In this document: piece by piece, positions 26,894 to 38,172 of the stretch | Position numbering within the stretch: the stretch's first letter is position 1 | Layout of the letters: every line of letters starts with the position of its first letter | Assembly (NCBI RefSeq): GCF_003111625.1 | Contig: NZ_MZGS01000027.1 | Coordinates: forward strand, 59,829 to 123,828 | From: Methanobrevibacter thaueri | GTDB taxonomy: Archaea > Methanobacteriota > Methanobacteria > Methanobacteriales > Methanobacteriaceae | DNA: 64,000 bases | Direction of reading: 5' to 3' | Notes under the pieces: generated by a model | The model's input: only the letters and a program-made list of their open reading frames with translations | Told to the model about the DNA's origin: nothing | Databases searched by the model: none | Program-made: the position numbers and the translations under genes

Positions 26894-29749
26894 GTGAGCG
26901 AAAATATCGAAAAGAAATGGCAGAAAAAATGGGCTGACGCAAAGCTTTTTGAATCAGACCCAGATGAGAGAGAAAAACTATTCATAACAGTAGCTTTCCC
27001 ATACCCAAGTGGAGCAATGCATATCGGACACGGACGTACATACACCGTGCCAGACGTTTATGCTAGATTCAAAAGAATGGAAGGGTACAATGTTTTATTC
27101 CCAATGGCATGGCACGTAACCGGTGCTCCTGTTATCGGAATTGCGGACAGGATCCAAAGGAAAGACCCATGGACACTTGATTTGTATCACAGGGTTCACG
27201 GAGTTCCAAAGGAAACCTTGCCTAAACTTGAAGACCCAGAATACATCGTGAAATACTTCTCCACAGAATACCATGAAGTAATGGATGAAATGGGTTATTC
27301 AATCGATTGGAGAAGGGAATTCAGAACAATCGACCCGACATACAGAAAATTCATCGAATGGCAAATCACAACCTTGCATGAAAAGGGTTTGGTTCAAAAA
27401 GGTGAACATCCTGTCAAATACTGTCCTAACTGTGACAACCCTGTTGGAGACCACGACCTGCTTGAAGGTGAAGGAGTTGGAGTCAACGAATTGACCCTTT
27501 TAAAATTCCCAATTGAGGATAAAATTCTCGTTACCGCAACCTTAAGACCTGAAACAATCGTTGGAGCAACCAACATTTGGTTAAACCCTGATGTGGAGTA
27601 TGTGCTTGTTAACGCTGACGGTGAAAAATGGGTAATTACAAAAGAAGCTCACTACAACTTGTCAAATCAAATCAAGGATTTGGACATTATCGAAGAAATT
27701 GATCCTAATGATATAATTGGTAAAATGGCTAAAAATCCATTTACCGGAGACGAATTACCAGTTTTCCCTGCTAGCTTTGTAAGTGCATCTTACGGAAGCG
27801 GAGTCGTATTTTCAGAACCTGCCGACGCTCCGGCAGACTACATTGCACTTCAAGACCTGAAGAAAAACGATGAGTTAATCGCCAAATACAATCTTGAAGG
27901 CATCATAGAAAATGTGGAACCTATTCCAGTATGTACACTTAAGGGATACGGTGAAATTCCTGCAGCAGACATCATCGAAAGATTGGGCATCACCGACCAA
28001 AACGATGAAAAATTAAGCGAAGCTACCAATGAGCTATACAAACAGCAACACAGTAAAGGTACAATCATTGAATCAATACCTGATTTCGGTGGTATGAAAG
28101 TCAGATTCGCTCGTGAAGAGTTAAAAGAGAAATTAATCAATGAAAACATGGCCACAATCATGTACGACTTTGCTGAAAGGCCAGTAGTGTGCAGATGTGG
28201 TAACAACTGTGTCGTTAAAATAATGGATGACCAATGGTTCATGAAATACAGTGATGAGGAATGGACCGAAAAAACCTTGGAAGTTCTTGAAGGCGAAACA
28301 ATCATTCCAAAAGAGCTTAAAAACAACTTTGATTATTACATTAACTGGCTAGACGATTGGGCATGTTCCAGAAAGGTCGGTCTTGGAACAAGACTCCCTT
28401 GGGACAACCAATGGCTTATCGAACCATTGACAGACTCCACAATCTACATGTCCTACTATTCAATAGCCAAATACTTACGTGACATGAACCCTGATGACTT
28501 GACAATACCGTTCTTCGATAAGGTATTGTTAAATAAGGATTCAGGGGAAATCACAGTTCCTGAAGAAAAAGTTAAAGAAATTCAGGATGAATTCAACTAC
28601 TGGTACCCATTGGATTGGAGATTATCTGCAAAAGACCTTGTAGGTAACCACTTAAGTTTCCTAATGTTTGCCCACAGCGCAATCTATCCAAAAGAAAAAT
28701 GGCCAAAAGGAACCGTAGTGTTTGGAATGGGTCTTTTAGAAGGAAACAAAATGTCCTCATCAAAAGGTAATGTAATTCTCCTAAGAGATGCAATCAGAGA
28801 CTACACCGCAGATGTTGTAAGGCTCTTCCTGATGGCATCAGCAGAACCATGGCAAGACTTCGACTGGAGAGAAAAGGAAGTGCTTGGAACCAAAAGAAGA
28901 CTTGAATGGTTCAGGGAATTTGCAGCCAGAATCGAAGAAATAAAAGGATCCAAACTTGATTTAAGCAATATCGAGGAAGTTGAATTAACCCGTACAATCG
29001 ACTTATGGATGATGAGCCAGCTCAACGAGCACATCAAAAAATCAACCGAAGCATTAGAGGTCTTCCAAACAAGACAAGCTTTACAGGAATCCTTGTTCCT
29101 GCTCAAGAAGGATGTTGACCACTACCTATACAGGGTCAAACACTTGCTTGACTCACAGGACCCTGCAATCATTTACGTCCTGTCCACAGTATTGGAAGCA
29201 TGGATCAGGCTTTTAGCACCATTCACTCCTCACACTTCTGAAGAGTTATGGAGCACTTATGGTGGAGAAGGATTTGTAAGTGAAGCAGCTTGGCCTGAAG
29301 CGGATGAGACTTCAATAAGTCCTGAAATTGAAAAATCAGAGGAATTGGTTGAAAACATCATCAAGGACATTGCCCACATCAAGCAGATGGTTGGAGACGA
29401 AGTGGAAAAAATCCACATCTACCTTGCCCCTGACTGGAAATGGGACCTGTACAAGATAGCTGATGAAGTTGGAAAACCTGACATTGGTCAAATCATGGGA
29501 AGGGCTATCGGCGCTAACATTTACGATGACAAAAAGGAAATAGCTATGGTGGCTAAAAAAATCGGTAAGGAAATAACCAAAACCCGCTACATCGGAAAAA
29601 TTGACGAAGAGCAAATCTTAACCGATGCACTTGACTACATTAAAGAGGAATGTGGAAATGAGGTTATCATTCACACCGATGACTCATACGACCCACAAAA
29701 TAAGGCTAAAAACGCTATGCCTTACAAACCAGCTATATTTATGGAATAA
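26894..29749 (+). CDS. leuS: Leucyl-tRNA synthetase (archaeal type)
   Basis: 951 aa, archaeal/eukaryal size. HIGH motif as HIGHGRTYT (about residues 41-49), CP1 editing domain (about 180-400) with the [13 protein letters not shown] threonine-rich site, KMSKS as NKMSSSKGN (about 617-625), an anticodon-binding helical domain after 690 and a C-terminal extension that binds the tRNA-Leu long arm. Start GTG 26894 follows GGTGATTTA; the gene is 10 bp after nadE and probably cotranscribed with it. Confidence 0.97.
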   Translation: MSENIEKKWQKKWADAKLFESDPDEREKLFITVAFPYPSGAMHIGHGRTYTVPDVYARFKRMEGYNVLFPMAWHVTGAPVIGIADRIQRKDPWTLDLYHRVHGVPKETLPKLEDPEYIVKYFSTEYHEVMDEMGYSIDWRREFRTIDPTYRKFIEWQITTLHEKGLVQKGEHPVKYCPNCDNPVGDHDLLEGEGVGVNELTLLKFPIEDKILVTATLRPETIVGATNIWLNPDVEYVLVNADGEKWVITKEAHYNLSNQIKDLDIIEEIDPNDIIGKMAKNPFTGDELPVFPASFVSASYGSGVVFSEPADAPADYIALQDLKKNDELIAKYNLEGIIENVEPIPVCTLKGYGEIPAADIIERLGITDQNDEKLSEATNELYKQQHSKGTIIESIPDFGGMKVRFAREELKEKLINENMATIMYDFAERPVVCRCGNNCVVKIMDDQWFMKYSDEEWTEKTLEVLEGETIIPKELKNNFDYYINWLDDWACSRKVGLGTRLPWDNQWLIEPLTDSTIYMSYYSIAKYLRDMNPDDLTIPFFDKVLLNKDSGEITVPEEKVKEIQDEFNYWYPLDWRLSAKDLVGNHLSFLMFAHSAIYPKEKWPKGTVVFGMGLLEGNKMSSSKGNVILLRDAIRDYTADVVRLFLMASAEPWQDFDWREKEVLGTKRRLEWFREFAARIEEIKGSKLDLSNIEEVELTRTIDLWMMSQLNEHIKKSTEALEVFQTRQALQESLFLLKKDVDHYLYRVKHLLDSQDPAIIYVLSTVLEAWIRLLAPFTPHTSEELWSTYGGEGFVSEAAWPEADETSISPEIEKSEELVENIIKDIAHIKQMVGDEVEKIHIYLAPDWKWDLYKIADEVGKPDIGQIMGRAIGANIYDDKKEIAMVAKKIGKEITKTRYIGKIDEEQILTDALDYIKEECGNEVIIHTDDSYDPQNKAKNAMPYKPAIFME

Positions 29750-29755
29750 TTAACT

Positions 29756-30523
29756 TTATTCCACTTCTATTTTTTTTACATTACCCGGCTTGTTGTCGAC
29801 ATACACTTTATATACTGAGCCTATCCCAATGTATTCGATGACAAATATAAAAAAGCTTAAAACCGCATCAATAATGCTGTCAATGATGGTGAATGGAATA
29901 TGATAAGCCACTAACCATGACAAAACGAGAATAGAAATTATAATTTTTGTATAACCCATTGCATAGCTTCTCCAACCGATTATGTCAATTGCACGTTTGA
30001 TGCGGACAAAATTGAATGAATTGAAAAACCTTCCGCCATCGGCAAGCCTGGCAAGGGACAATTCCATGAAGAATGTGGTAATATAGAGAATTATGAGTCC
30101 GGAAACGATAAATATTGTGAAACTGACCGGATCATGAACCCTGATCAAATGTAAAGTTTGATAATAGTTAAAAACCAGACTTTCAAGTTCAAATTCTGGA
30201 AAGTTTAGGAAAGTTGAACAATACCACATAAGAAGACCCTGAATTGCAGTGTAAACGGTAAAAACGAAAAATCCTTTTAAACCTAAAGTAATGAGTTTTT
30301 TAGGCATTATTTTAGGTAATCTGCTACCTCCATATATTACGTCCCTAGTAACCTGCAATCCATAACCCATCATTATTATGGAAAATATAGTCGGACCTAT
30401 TAGAATTGAATCGAAAAAATCGATAATATAATGACATGAAAATAAAAATACCATTATAAAAATTAAAAATAATTTGTTTTCTGTACAATAATCATATGTA
30501 TTTTTGATAATTTTATGTGGCAT
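29756..30523 (-). CDS. DUF4013 membrane protein
   Basis: 255 aa with six or so hydrophobic segments. The MGYGLQVTRDVIYGGSRLPK motif (about residues 52-71) is the DUF4013 signature, common in methanogens and other archaea. The end is short and charged (NVKKIEVE). Function is unknown. It converges on leuS with 6 bp between stops and shares the strand with trmI and htpX, but a gap of about 50 bp separates it from trmI. Confidence 0.8.
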   Translation of the reverse strand: MPHKIIKNTYDYCTENKLFLIFIMVFLFSCHYIIDFFDSILIGPTIFSIIMMGYGLQVTRDVIYGGSRLPKIMPKKLITLGLKGFFVFTVYTAIQGLLMWYCSTFLNFPEFELESLVFNYYQTLHLIRVHDPVSFTIFIVSGLIILYITTFFMELSLARLADGGRFFNSFNFVRIKRAIDIIGWRSYAMGYTKIIISILVLSWLVAYHIPFTIIDSIIDAVLSFFIFVIEYIGIGSVYKVYVDNKPGNVKKIEVE

Positions 30524-30575
30524 CCGACTCTCCGATTATATTTTTTTATGATTTTAATTAATGAAACTTTCTATA

Positions 30576-31307
30576 TCATAATTTTCTTGCAAACATCAGA
30601 TATCCGCTATGGCCAACCATTCTTGTCTTGGGCCTTACGCCTTGGGTCCTGACCTCCAGGCCACGTTCCAATGTCTCAAATATCTCAATGTCATAAAATC
30701 CAAGCTTTTTGGCAACGCGGTAGGATGTTTCTGCCTGGTCTATGTATGGTGCATAGACGCAAAGCCATCCGCCAACGTTCAAGGACTCCATGACCTCCTC
30801 AAATATCTCAAACGGCTTAGGCAAATCCAGAAAGACCAAATCGAGATTATCCTCATCTATTCCATCCTTGATGTTCTTGTTTTTGACATGGATGTTTGTG
30901 ATTCCGAACCTGTCAATGTTCCTTTGGGCCACTTCCGCAAAGTCCTCACGAATCTCATAGGTGTACACGTCCCCTTCGGGACCGACAACATTTCCGAAGT
31001 TAAGCGCAATGGCGCCTGCTCCTGTTCCGGCATCGACCACACGGCAGCCCGCACCCAGACCTGAATGGGCCAAAACCTGTCCGATGTCCTTTTGAATCAG
31101 TATTGAACATCTCCTATCCATTATGTCGATGAAATCATTGATGTTCGGTTTCATGATTTTGAATGTGTGGTCAAGGTGACTCTTGACCTTGTCACCGACC
31201 TCGGCATTGTCCAAAACATCGGCCTTGACGATTCCCAAATCGCTTTGAAAATCCTCACCTGGCTTTAAGACATACTTCTTGCCACGCTCATCTAAAATCA
31301 TCTTCAT
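30576..31307 (-). CDS. trmI: tRNA (adenine-N1)-methyltransferase TrmI family
   Basis: 243 aa. An N-terminal beta domain (about 1-70) precedes a Rossmann SAM-binding domain with VVDAGTGAGAIALNFG (about 89-104), the acidic motif YTYEIRED (about 114-121) and the catalytic-loop LVFLDLPKPFEIF (about 157-169). The archaeal enzyme makes m1A at positions 57/58 of tRNA. Start ATG 31307 overlaps the htpX stop (ATGA), so they form an operon with htpX first. Confidence 0.9.
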   Translation of the reverse strand: MKMILDERGKKYVLKPGEDFQSDLGIVKADVLDNAEVGDKVKSHLDHTFKIMKPNINDFIDIMDRRCSILIQKDIGQVLAHSGLGAGCRVVDAGTGAGAIALNFGNVVGPEGDVYTYEIREDFAEVAQRNIDRFGITNIHVKNKNIKDGIDEDNLDLVFLDLPKPFEIFEEVMESLNVGGWLCVYAPYIDQAETSYRVAKKLGFYDIEIFETLERGLEVRTQGVRPKTRMVGHSGYLMFARKL

Positions 31308-32263
31308 TGTTGTAGCTCCGCTAACCTTTTAACCCTTTTCAATGAATCCGGGTGAGTGGACAGCAATTCCATGATTCCGCTTTTTGAGGAGATTTTGACA
31401 TCTGCACTGACAAGTCTTCTTAGCTCCTCATCTGATATTCTTCCGTCACCGTCGAAATCTATCTGCCTGAAATCGGTGATGTCATGCTTTGCGTTGTTAA
31501 TGTCATTGACGAAGAATGCACGGTTGGAATTCAAATCGTTGATTGTTTCCTCATTGCATCTTGCGGCGCCATAGGATAATTTATATAATGCTGATACCAA
31601 AGCGGCAGGGCGGTTTCCAAATTCGACGCTTGCCTCATCTGCATAGTATTCGCGAGTTCTTGAAATGAACAGCACAAGCAATTGGCCAATCAGGTAGAAC
31701 ACATAACCCAAGATGCCGATGATGATTCCTCCACCGTTCCTGCTGTCTCCGGAAAACATGAATGACAGTGCGATGTAATAGCAAATCATAGGAATTACAC
31801 TTACGGCAGCAGTCACAAGCATGTCATTATGCTTGATGTGTCCCATCTCATGTCCGATTACTGCCCTTAGCTCATCCCTGTCAAGCAAGCCTAAAATCGG
31901 ACGGGTGATTGCGATATGTCCGCTTCTGCTGGATCTTCCATATGCAAAAGCGTTTGGAATGTTGATTTCGGAAAGGCCTATCTCAGGCTTTGGAACGCCT
32001 GCCTCATCTGCCAGTTCCTGAACCATCTGATGGATGTGAGGGGCTTCAGCCTCTGACAACGGCCTAACATTCATTGAACGTTTGACCAGACTTGGTCCGA
32101 ACCAATACTGTAAAAATGTAATTACTAAACTCATTACCATGTATAACTGCCAATGGCTTATTCCCAGATACCATCCTACAATCATGATAAGGAAATAGAC
32201 AAGGGAAAACATTATAATGGAAGTTAACATCATCCTTAATTTAAGTTTCCATGTACCTCTCAT
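31304..32263 (-). CDS. htpX: HtpX-like M48 zinc metalloprotease with an EF-hand-like insert
   Basis: 319 aa from ATG 32263 (AGGTG 6 nt upstream). Two N-terminal membrane helices (about 12-32 and 38-58), HEMGH zinc motif at 138-142, two further helices at about 150-200, and the third zinc ligand region EYYADEASVEF (about 205-215). It is a membrane-embedded quality-control protease. Near the C-terminus (269-280) the sequence DFDGDGRISDEE fits the 12-residue EF-hand calcium loop (acidic residues at positions 1, 3, 5 and 12, Gly at 6, Ile at 8), which is not a usual part of HtpX. Confidence 0.92.
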   Translation of the reverse strand: MRGTWKLKLRMMLTSIIMFSLVYFLIMIVGWYLGISHWQLYMVMSLVITFLQYWFGPSLVKRSMNVRPLSEAEAPHIHQMVQELADEAGVPKPEIGLSEINIPNAFAYGRSSRSGHIAITRPILGLLDRDELRAVIGHEMGHIKHNDMLVTAAVSVIPMICYYIALSFMFSGDSRNGGGIIIGILGYVFYLIGQLLVLFISRTREYYADEASVEFGNRPAALVSALYKLSYGAARCNEETINDLNSNRAFFVNDINNAKHDITDFRQIDFDGDGRISDEELRRLVSADVKISSKSGIMELLSTHPDSLKRVKRLAELQQ

Positions 32264-32404
32264 TTTTAACACCTATGAAAATATTACTTTTTAAATGCTC
32301 ACTTTAATTATATATTAGTTTGATTTCATATATTAAAAAAGTTATATCAAAAAATAGTTTAACAACCTAAAACATAAATGTTACTATAAAAAAATGGTGA
32401 TTAA

Positions 32405-33352
32405 ATGAGCGGACCATGGGTAGAAAAATACAGACCACAGAAACTAGAAGACATCGTAGGACAAAAGCAAATCGTATCAAGATTAGAAAAATATGTAGGC
32501 GAAGAAAGCATGCCGAATCTAATGTTTACAGGCCCTGCAGGTGTCGGTAAAACAACCACAGCCTTAGCACTGGTAAAATCCATCTTAGGAGAATACTGGA
32601 GACAAAACTTTTTGGAATTGAATGCATCCGATGCAAGAGGAATCGATACTGTAAGAGACCGCATTAAAAGCTTCTGCAGATTGAAACCTGTCGGCGCCCC
32701 ATTCAGGATAATATTTCTGGACGAAGTCGACAACATGACCAAGGATGCACAGCACGCACTCAGACGTGAAATGGAAATGTACACTAAAACCGCCTCATTT
32801 ATTCTTTCATGTAACTATTCATCAAAAATCATTGACCCAATCCAATCAAGATGTGCAATATTCAGATTCGCTCCAATAAAGGCGGAGGAAATAAAGGAAC
32901 GCTTACAATTCATCTGTGAAAACGAAGGATTTGAAGCGGACGACAAAGGCCTTGAAACAATCGTGTACTTCGCTGAAGGGGACATGAGAAAGGCGGTCAA
33001 CGTATTGCAGGCCGCAGCTTCAGAAGGTGAGGCAATCACCGAGGATGCAGTTTACGAGGTAGTGTCCAAGGCAAAACCGCAGGACATCGGAAACATGATC
33101 AACAAGGCATTGATTGGTGACTTTATGGGCGCACGTAACATCTTAAGGGACACCATGGTGCTTCAGGGAACCAGCGGCGAAGATATGGTTACCCAAATTT
33201 ATCAGGACGTTTCTAAAAGGGTTCTTGACGGCAAAATGGATGCGAACATTTACATGGATTTAATTGAAGCAATAGCTGAATGCGATTTCAGAATAAGAGA
33301 AGGAGCAAACCCAAGAATACAGCTTGAAGCTCTCCTAACCCAATTCTTATAA
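32405..33352 (+). CDS. rfcS: Replication factor C small subunit
   Basis: 315 aa. Walker [10 protein letters not shown] (about residues 46-54), Walker B FLDEVDNM (about 106-113), the SRC motif of clamp loaders in QSRCAIFRF (about 150-158) and the RFC collar domain at the end. With RfcL it loads PCNA onto primed DNA. No intein interrupts it, unlike in several archaea. It is 8 bp upstream of rfcL. Start ATG 32405 follows GGTGATTAA. Confidence 0.97.
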   Translation: MSGPWVEKYRPQKLEDIVGQKQIVSRLEKYVGEESMPNLMFTGPAGVGKTTTALALVKSILGEYWRQNFLELNASDARGIDTVRDRIKSFCRLKPVGAPFRIIFLDEVDNMTKDAQHALRREMEMYTKTASFILSCNYSSKIIDPIQSRCAIFRFAPIKAEEIKERLQFICENEGFEADDKGLETIVYFAEGDMRKAVNVLQAAASEGEAITEDAVYEVVSKAKPQDIGNMINKALIGDFMGARNILRDTMVLQGTSGEDMVTQIYQDVSKRVLDGKMDANIYMDLIEAIAECDFRIREGANPRIQLEALLTQFL

Positions 33353-33360
33353 GGTATAAA

Positions 33361-34851
33361 ATGTTATGGACGGACAAATACCGACCGCAGGAACTATCCC
33401 AAGTGGTTGGTAACAAAAAAGAGATTAAGATAATCACAGATTGGGTAGACCAATGGAAACAGGGCAATCCCCAAATCCCATTGCTTTTGGTAGGTCCACC
33501 GGGAATTGGAAAGACCACACTGGCACTGATCATAGCCAAGGAATTCTCAGAATCCATTGAGCTGAACGCCAGTGACAAGCGTTCACAGGACGTAATCAAG
33601 AGCACAATCGGCGAATCCTCATCCTCAAGGTCACTGTTCGGCGACGAATACAAACTGATTATTCTGGATGAGGTTGACGGAATCCATGGAACCAATGACC
33701 GTGGAGGGGTGAAAGCAATCGGTGAGATAATAAAGAACTCACAGCACCCGATGATTCTAATAGCCAACGATTTCTATTCAAAAAGGCTGCAGTCAATAAA
33801 ACCTAAATGTACTGTAATCAAAATGAAAAAGTCAAGATGGAACTCCATCTCAGCGCTTTTAAGGAAAATTGCCCAAGCCGAAGGGGTTGAAGTGGAACCT
33901 GCCGCATTGAAGGAAATTGCCGTGAAATCCCAAGGGGACGTCAGATCAGCCATCAACACACTGCAGGCACTTGCCGACAAGGACCATGTGCTGGACGTGG
34001 ATGACGTTGAGGGCATGGTTACCAAGGACACCCGTTCAGACATCTTCAATGCAATCACAGGAGTCTTGAAAAGCAAAACCCCAGCACACGTAAAGGAGGC
34101 TATGTGGATTGAAGAGGATCCTACCCTTGTAATGGAATACATCGCCGAGAACATACCAAGGGAATACAAGAAAAAGGACGAAATCCAAAAGGCTTACGAT
34201 TACATCTCAAAAGCGGACATATTCTTTGGAAGGACCAACAGAAGCAGAAATTACGGTTACTGGAAATACGCAAGCGATTTCATGGGAATTGGAGTAAGCA
34301 TCTCCAAGCATGAGACCTACAAGAAATTCACAAAAATCCAGACCCCAACAATATTCACCACAATGGGCCGCAACCGTGGAAAAAGAAACCTCAGGGACGG
34401 AATAGCCGAGAAGATGTCAGAGAAAATGCACATATCCCACAGCATAGCAATCTCAATGTTCCCTTACCTTGAGATAATGTTTAAGAATGATGAGTTGGCA
34501 TGGGAGATAAGTTACTTCCTAGACCTTGATGAAACGGAAATAAAACGCTTCAGGAAAAAGAAGATTCCTAAAAAAGTAGTCGACAAAATGGAAAAGCAAA
34601 GAGCTCAAATGAGAGTCGAAGAACGTGACAGACGCGCTGAAGAGCTTAAGAATCAAATGATGAATGTCATTCCGGAAGTTGATGAACCTTCAACTGGCGA
34701 CGAATTGCCATTTGAAATTCCAGGAATCGGTGAAGTTAAAGAGGAAAGCGTTGAAGAGGAACCGGTTGAAGAAGAAGTAATTGAAGAAGAAAAAACTGAA
34801 AAGAAAGAGAAAAAGAAAACAGACAAGCAAGTTTCACTTTTCAGCTTCTAA
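33361..34851 (+). CDS. rfcL: Replication factor C large subunit
   Basis: 496 aa. WTDKYRPQ N-terminus, Walker [10 protein letters not shown] (about 44-52), Walker [10 protein letters not shown] (about 99-107) and collar helices after 240. The tail (about 400-485) is a charged Glu/Lys region ending in QVSLFSF, a PCNA-interacting (PIP) box at the very C-terminus. It forms the archaeal clamp loader with RfcS. The end overlaps the convergent next gene by 18 bp. Confidence 0.97.
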   Translation: MLWTDKYRPQELSQVVGNKKEIKIITDWVDQWKQGNPQIPLLLVGPPGIGKTTLALIIAKEFSESIELNASDKRSQDVIKSTIGESSSSRSLFGDEYKLIILDEVDGIHGTNDRGGVKAIGEIIKNSQHPMILIANDFYSKRLQSIKPKCTVIKMKKSRWNSISALLRKIAQAEGVEVEPAALKEIAVKSQGDVRSAINTLQALADKDHVLDVDDVEGMVTKDTRSDIFNAITGVLKSKTPAHVKEAMWIEEDPTLVMEYIAENIPREYKKKDEIQKAYDYISKADIFFGRTNRSRNYGYWKYASDFMGIGVSISKHETYKKFTKIQTPTIFTTMGRNRGKRNLRDGIAEKMSEKMHISHSIAISMFPYLEIMFKNDELAWEISYFLDLDETEIKRFRKKKIPKKVVDKMEKQRAQMRVEERDRRAEELKNQMMNVIPEVDEPSTGDELPFEIPGIGEVKEESVEEEPVEEEVIEEEKTEKKEKKKTDKQVSLFSF

Positions 34852-35523
34852 CTTTTTTTCAATGTATTCGGATGCCTTCACTACATTTTCCTTATATTGC
34901 GGTGCGACATCCTCCAGGAATTCGCTAAAGGAATTGGCCAATTCGTTTTTGTTTTCACAATCCAATCCTTTTTGACCATCCATTTCCAAAAATGAGTTTA
35001 TCCATTCCAGTGAAACATTTGCCAACGGATAAATCTCATTGTCATCACGCCTAAAGTTCAGGCCATCACCCTCAAATATTGACTCAAAAATATTGTTGAC
35101 CTCATCGTCAAGGATGATTGGGTTAACCTTCAGGTCGTACTCGCCATCATGAACCAATTCCACACCATATTTTCTGGTGTAGGGCTCCATCAATATTTCA
35201 ATCATGAAATTGTCCTCAGGCATCAGTATTCTTGAATTAGGCTTTATCTCAAGTGCCATATGCTTTGATGACTTTGCGCATATCTTCTGAAACAGCTTGT
35301 TTCTTACAACCTTTATTTCAGGAAATTGCTTGTTAAAGGTAGCTTCACGTTTTCTTGAGAACTTTGAGAATCTCAAATTGTTAATATAGATTTTTTCAGG
35401 AGTGTATGAAATGAATCTGCTATCCACACCTATTAGTTTCAGATACTTCAGCACATCCCTTTTGGATGTTGTGAACTCCTTTTCAGTTTCCGCCAGTCCA
35501 GAAATGTTAAACATTAAATCCAT
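34834..35523 (-). CDS. Conserved hypothetical protein
   Basis: 229 aa, soluble, with no signal peptide or membrane helix. I do not recognise a family. Features: a Lys/Arg-rich first half ([15 protein letters not shown]), a central [24 protein letters not shown] segment (about 115-138) and an acidic helical C-terminus. Its start is 4 bp downstream of the aroE stop, so it is probably cotranscribed with aroE. Its 3' end overlaps rfcL by 18 bp in convergent orientation. Confidence 0.7.
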   Translation of the reverse strand: MDLMFNISGLAETEKEFTTSKRDVLKYLKLIGVDSRFISYTPEKIYINNLRFSKFSRKREATFNKQFPEIKVVRNKLFQKICAKSSKHMALEIKPNSRILMPEDNFMIEILMEPYTRKYGVELVHDGEYDLKVNPIILDDEVNNIFESIFEGDGLNFRRDDNEIYPLANVSLEWINSFLEMDGQKGLDCENKNELANSFSEFLEDVAPQYKENVVKASEYIEKKLEAEK

Positions 35524-35527
35524 ATTA

Positions 35528-36379
35528 TCATTCTAAATTGAGTGTTTTTCTTAAGGCTTCTTCCATTACGTCTATTGGGGCTTTTTTGCCTGTCCATATC
35601 TCAAAGCTTTCCGCCCCCTGATAGAGCAACATCTTAATGCCGTATATAGGTTTTGCGCCGGCCTCAATGGCTTCTTTCAGAAGAACTGTCTCGTTCGGAT
35701 TGTATACCGCATCGAAAACCACAAGATCCTCATGCATATCCTCGGCAAGGGCAATCGGCTCGTCATTAATGTGAGGATGCATTCCCACAGGAGTGGTGTC
35801 TATCAGGATATCCGCATCAATCAGACAATCGTTAATGGTGGAAATTGAACCTGACTTGACACTGTCAATCAGACCAGAATTCAAAACGTCCTCCGCCAGA
35901 TTTTGGGCCTTCCGAACGTTTCTATTTAATATTGTCAAGGATCCGGCACCATATTTTGCAATATAAAATGATATTGCTCTTGAGGCTCCGCCAGCACCCG
36001 CTATGACAACATTCTTATCTTTTACTGAAGTCACTTCCTCAATCGCCTTGATAGCTCCAATGCCGTCGGTATTGTACCCTTTCATCTCCTTGAAATCGAT
36101 TGTGTTGACAGCCCCTATCAGACCAGCGACCTCATCAATCTCGTCCAGATAATCCATCACCTGAATCTTATGTGGGATTGTGACATTGAATCCCTTGATG
36201 TCCAGTGATTTGGCACCGTCAATGGCTGATTTCAAATCTGAAGGGTCGACGTCGAAGGCGACATAAGCGTAATCCATTCCCAAAGCCTCAAATGCCGCAT
36301 TGTGCATTGGCGGTGAGAAACTGTGTTCGACAGGATGGCCTATCAGACCTACAATATTTGTACTACCTTTAATATTCAT
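35528..36379 (-). CDS. aroE: Shikimate dehydrogenase
   Basis: 283 aa. Substrate-site motifs HSFSPPMHNAAF (about residues 18-29) and NVTIPHK with the catalytic Lys (about 65-71), NADP-binding GAGGASRAI (about 128-136) followed by NRN (about 153-155), and GMHP late in the protein. It reduces 3-dehydroshikimate in aromatic amino-acid synthesis. Divergent from hisS across about 86 bp containing a palindrome. Confidence 0.96.
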   Translation of the reverse strand: MNIKGSTNIVGLIGHPVEHSFSPPMHNAAFEALGMDYAYVAFDVDPSDLKSAIDGAKSLDIKGFNVTIPHKIQVMDYLDEIDEVAGLIGAVNTIDFKEMKGYNTDGIGAIKAIEEVTSVKDKNVVIAGAGGASRAISFYIAKYGAGSLTILNRNVRKAQNLAEDVLNSGLIDSVKSGSISTINDCLIDADILIDTTPVGMHPHINDEPIALAEDMHEDLVVFDAVYNPNETVLLKEAIEAGAKPIYGIKMLLYQGAESFEIWTGKKAPIDVMEEALRKTLNLE

Positions 36380-36403
36380 ATATTATTTAATTGATTACCA
36401 AAC

Positions 36404-36430
36404 ATTATATAAATTTGTATACACAAATTT
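36404..36430. promoter_or_regulatory. hisS promoter with overlapping palindromic operator candidate
   Basis: A TATA-like TTATATAAATT (36404-36414) overlaps the perfect 8-bp inverted repeat AAATTTGT/ACAAATTT (36411-36418 and 36423-36430, spacer ATAC). The position just after the TATA box fits a repressor site for hisS or for the divergent aroE. Confidence 0.5.
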
Positions 36431-36465
36431 TAATTATAATATATCACAAGATAAGGAGAACAAAA

Positions 36466-37761
36466 ATGGAATTTACAAGACCAAGAGGTACAAGAGATTT
36501 TTTATTTGAAGAGATGAGACAAAGAAAACAAGCGGAAGGTACCTTGAGAAAAGTATTTGAAAGTTACGGTTATCAAGAAATCAAAACACCCTTATTTGAG
36601 GAATTAAGTTTATTTACAACAAAATCCGGAGAAGAAATTGTAGACCAACTGTATAATTTCAAAGACAAATCCGACAGGGAATTGACTCTAAGGCCTGAAA
36701 TAACAGCTCCTGTTGCAAGATTATATTTGAATGAGCTTGAAAAAACAGCAGTCAAGCCAATAAAGCTATATTATTACGGAAGCTGTTTCAGATATGAAAG
36801 GCCGCAAAAGGGAAGGTTCAGACAGTTTTGGCAATTCGGATGTGAACTTATCGGTGCCAAAACCCCTCAAGGTGAAGCTGAAGTTATAGCATTGTGTTCA
36901 GACGCAATACAATCCTTAGGAATCACCACCGCCGATGTTAACATCAACCACTTGGGAATCATCAGGGGACTCTTCAGGCACTTCGACATCTCCACCGAAA
37001 CCCAAAGGGAAATCATGGTGGTCATCGACAAGGGCGACAAGGACCTTCTAATCGAATCCCTAAGCGGAGACGAGCCTGTCATCGACAATGACGAATTGAA
37101 TCAGATTTTATTGAAGCTCATCGACCTTGTTGGAGACAAATCCATAATAAGTGAAGTTGAAGAATTGATTGCTCCTTATGATGAACCGAAAGAGGCTCTG
37201 GAAGAATTGAAAGAGCTCATTAGTCTTTTGGAAGCCTTCCAGGTTGAAAACTACACACTAAACCTCGGGGTTGCAAGAGGCCTTGACTATTATACCGGAA
37301 TTGTGTTTGAGATTTATGTTCCTGAACTTGGCGCCCAAAAGCAAATCTGTGGCGGAGGATCATACAGTCTTGTAAAAGTGTTCGGAGGACAGGAAGTTGA
37401 ATCAACCGGTTTTGCCCTTGGATTTGACAGGCTGATGAACGCAATCGAGGAGCTGACCGAAACCGAGGAATTGCCTTCACACCTTGACGTTTATGTGGCT
37501 CCAATCTCAAAGGACGTCAGAACAGACGCATTTGAAATCACACAGACATTAAGACAGAATGGAATAAAGACAGATGTTGACCTGAACGCTAAGAAGTTCA
37601 AGAAGCTTATGAACTATGCGAACAATATAAAAGTCCCTAAAATAATCATTGTAGGCGCAAAGGACCTTGAGGAAGGAAAAGTGACCGTGAAGGACATGGT
37701 CAGCGGAGACCAGGAACTGGTTGACATCGAGAATATCGTTACCTACCTAAAAGAGGAATAA
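36466..37761 (+). CDS. hisS: Histidyl-tRNA synthetase
   Basis: 431 aa from ATG 36466, chosen for the AAGGAGAAC site just upstream and the canonical [13 protein letters not shown]-terminus. Class II motif 2 as [17 protein letters not shown] (about 111-127), histidine motifs LDYYTG (about 270-275) and CGGGSY (about 292-297), motif 3 GFALGFDRL (about 311-319), and a C-terminal anticodon-binding domain. It is followed after 2 bp by hisI, an unusual link of tRNA charging and histidine synthesis genes that is also seen in related methanogens. Confidence 0.97.
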   Translation: MEFTRPRGTRDFLFEEMRQRKQAEGTLRKVFESYGYQEIKTPLFEELSLFTTKSGEEIVDQLYNFKDKSDRELTLRPEITAPVARLYLNELEKTAVKPIKLYYYGSCFRYERPQKGRFRQFWQFGCELIGAKTPQGEAEVIALCSDAIQSLGITTADVNINHLGIIRGLFRHFDISTETQREIMVVIDKGDKDLLIESLSGDEPVIDNDELNQILLKLIDLVGDKSIISEVEELIAPYDEPKEALEELKELISLLEAFQVENYTLNLGVARGLDYYTGIVFEIYVPELGAQKQICGGGSYSLVKVFGGQEVESTGFALGFDRLMNAIEELTETEELPSHLDVYVAPISKDVRTDAFEITQTLRQNGIKTDVDLNAKKFKKLMNYANNIKVPKIIIVGAKDLEEGKVTVKDMVSGDQELVDIENIVTYLKEE

Positions 37762-37763
37762 AG

Positions 37764-38171
37764 ATGAATATTAATTTTAGACATGAAATCAATGGAATTC
37801 CAGTGATTACCGCCATTGCACAGGATAAGGAGACAAATGAAATATTGATGCTTGCCAACATGAATAAGGAAGCATTAATAAAGACAATAGAAACCGGCAA
37901 AGCGCATTATTGGAGCACTTCCAGAAACAAGCTATGGCTAAAGGGAGAATCCTCAGGCCACTTCCAGAAGGTTCATGAAATCCTTGTTGATTGTGACATG
38001 GACGCCATTATCCTAAAGATCACACAAACCGGAGCTGCATGCCACGAAGGATACCAATCATGCTTCTTCAGGAAACTGAAAACAGAAAACAAGATTAATA
38101 TTGATGATTTAAGCGATGATGACTTGGAAATCATCTTAGAGAGAATTGTTAACCCAGATGACGTGTATTAA
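37764..38171 (+). CDS. hisI: Phosphoribosyl-AMP cyclohydrolase
   Basis: 135 aa. The metal-binding segment [19 protein letters not shown] and the C-terminal SCFFRKL (about residues 70-105) hold the conserved Asp and Cys ligands. It opens the PR-AMP ring in step 3 of histidine synthesis. No fused HisE domain is present. ATG 37764 follows AGGAATAAAG in the end of hisS, so translation is coupled. Confidence 0.96.
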   Translation: MNINFRHEINGIPVITAIAQDKETNEILMLANMNKEALIKTIETGKAHYWSTSRNKLWLKGESSGHFQKVHEILVDCDMDAIILKITQTGAACHEGYQSCFFRKLKTENKINIDDLSDDDLEIILERIVNPDDVY

Positions 38172-38172
38172 A

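Noticed and set aside
27850..28326. 158-aa reverse frame
   Set aside because: Antisense shadow of leuS.
33288..33767. 159-aa reverse frame
   Set aside because: Antisense shadow across rfcS/rfcL.
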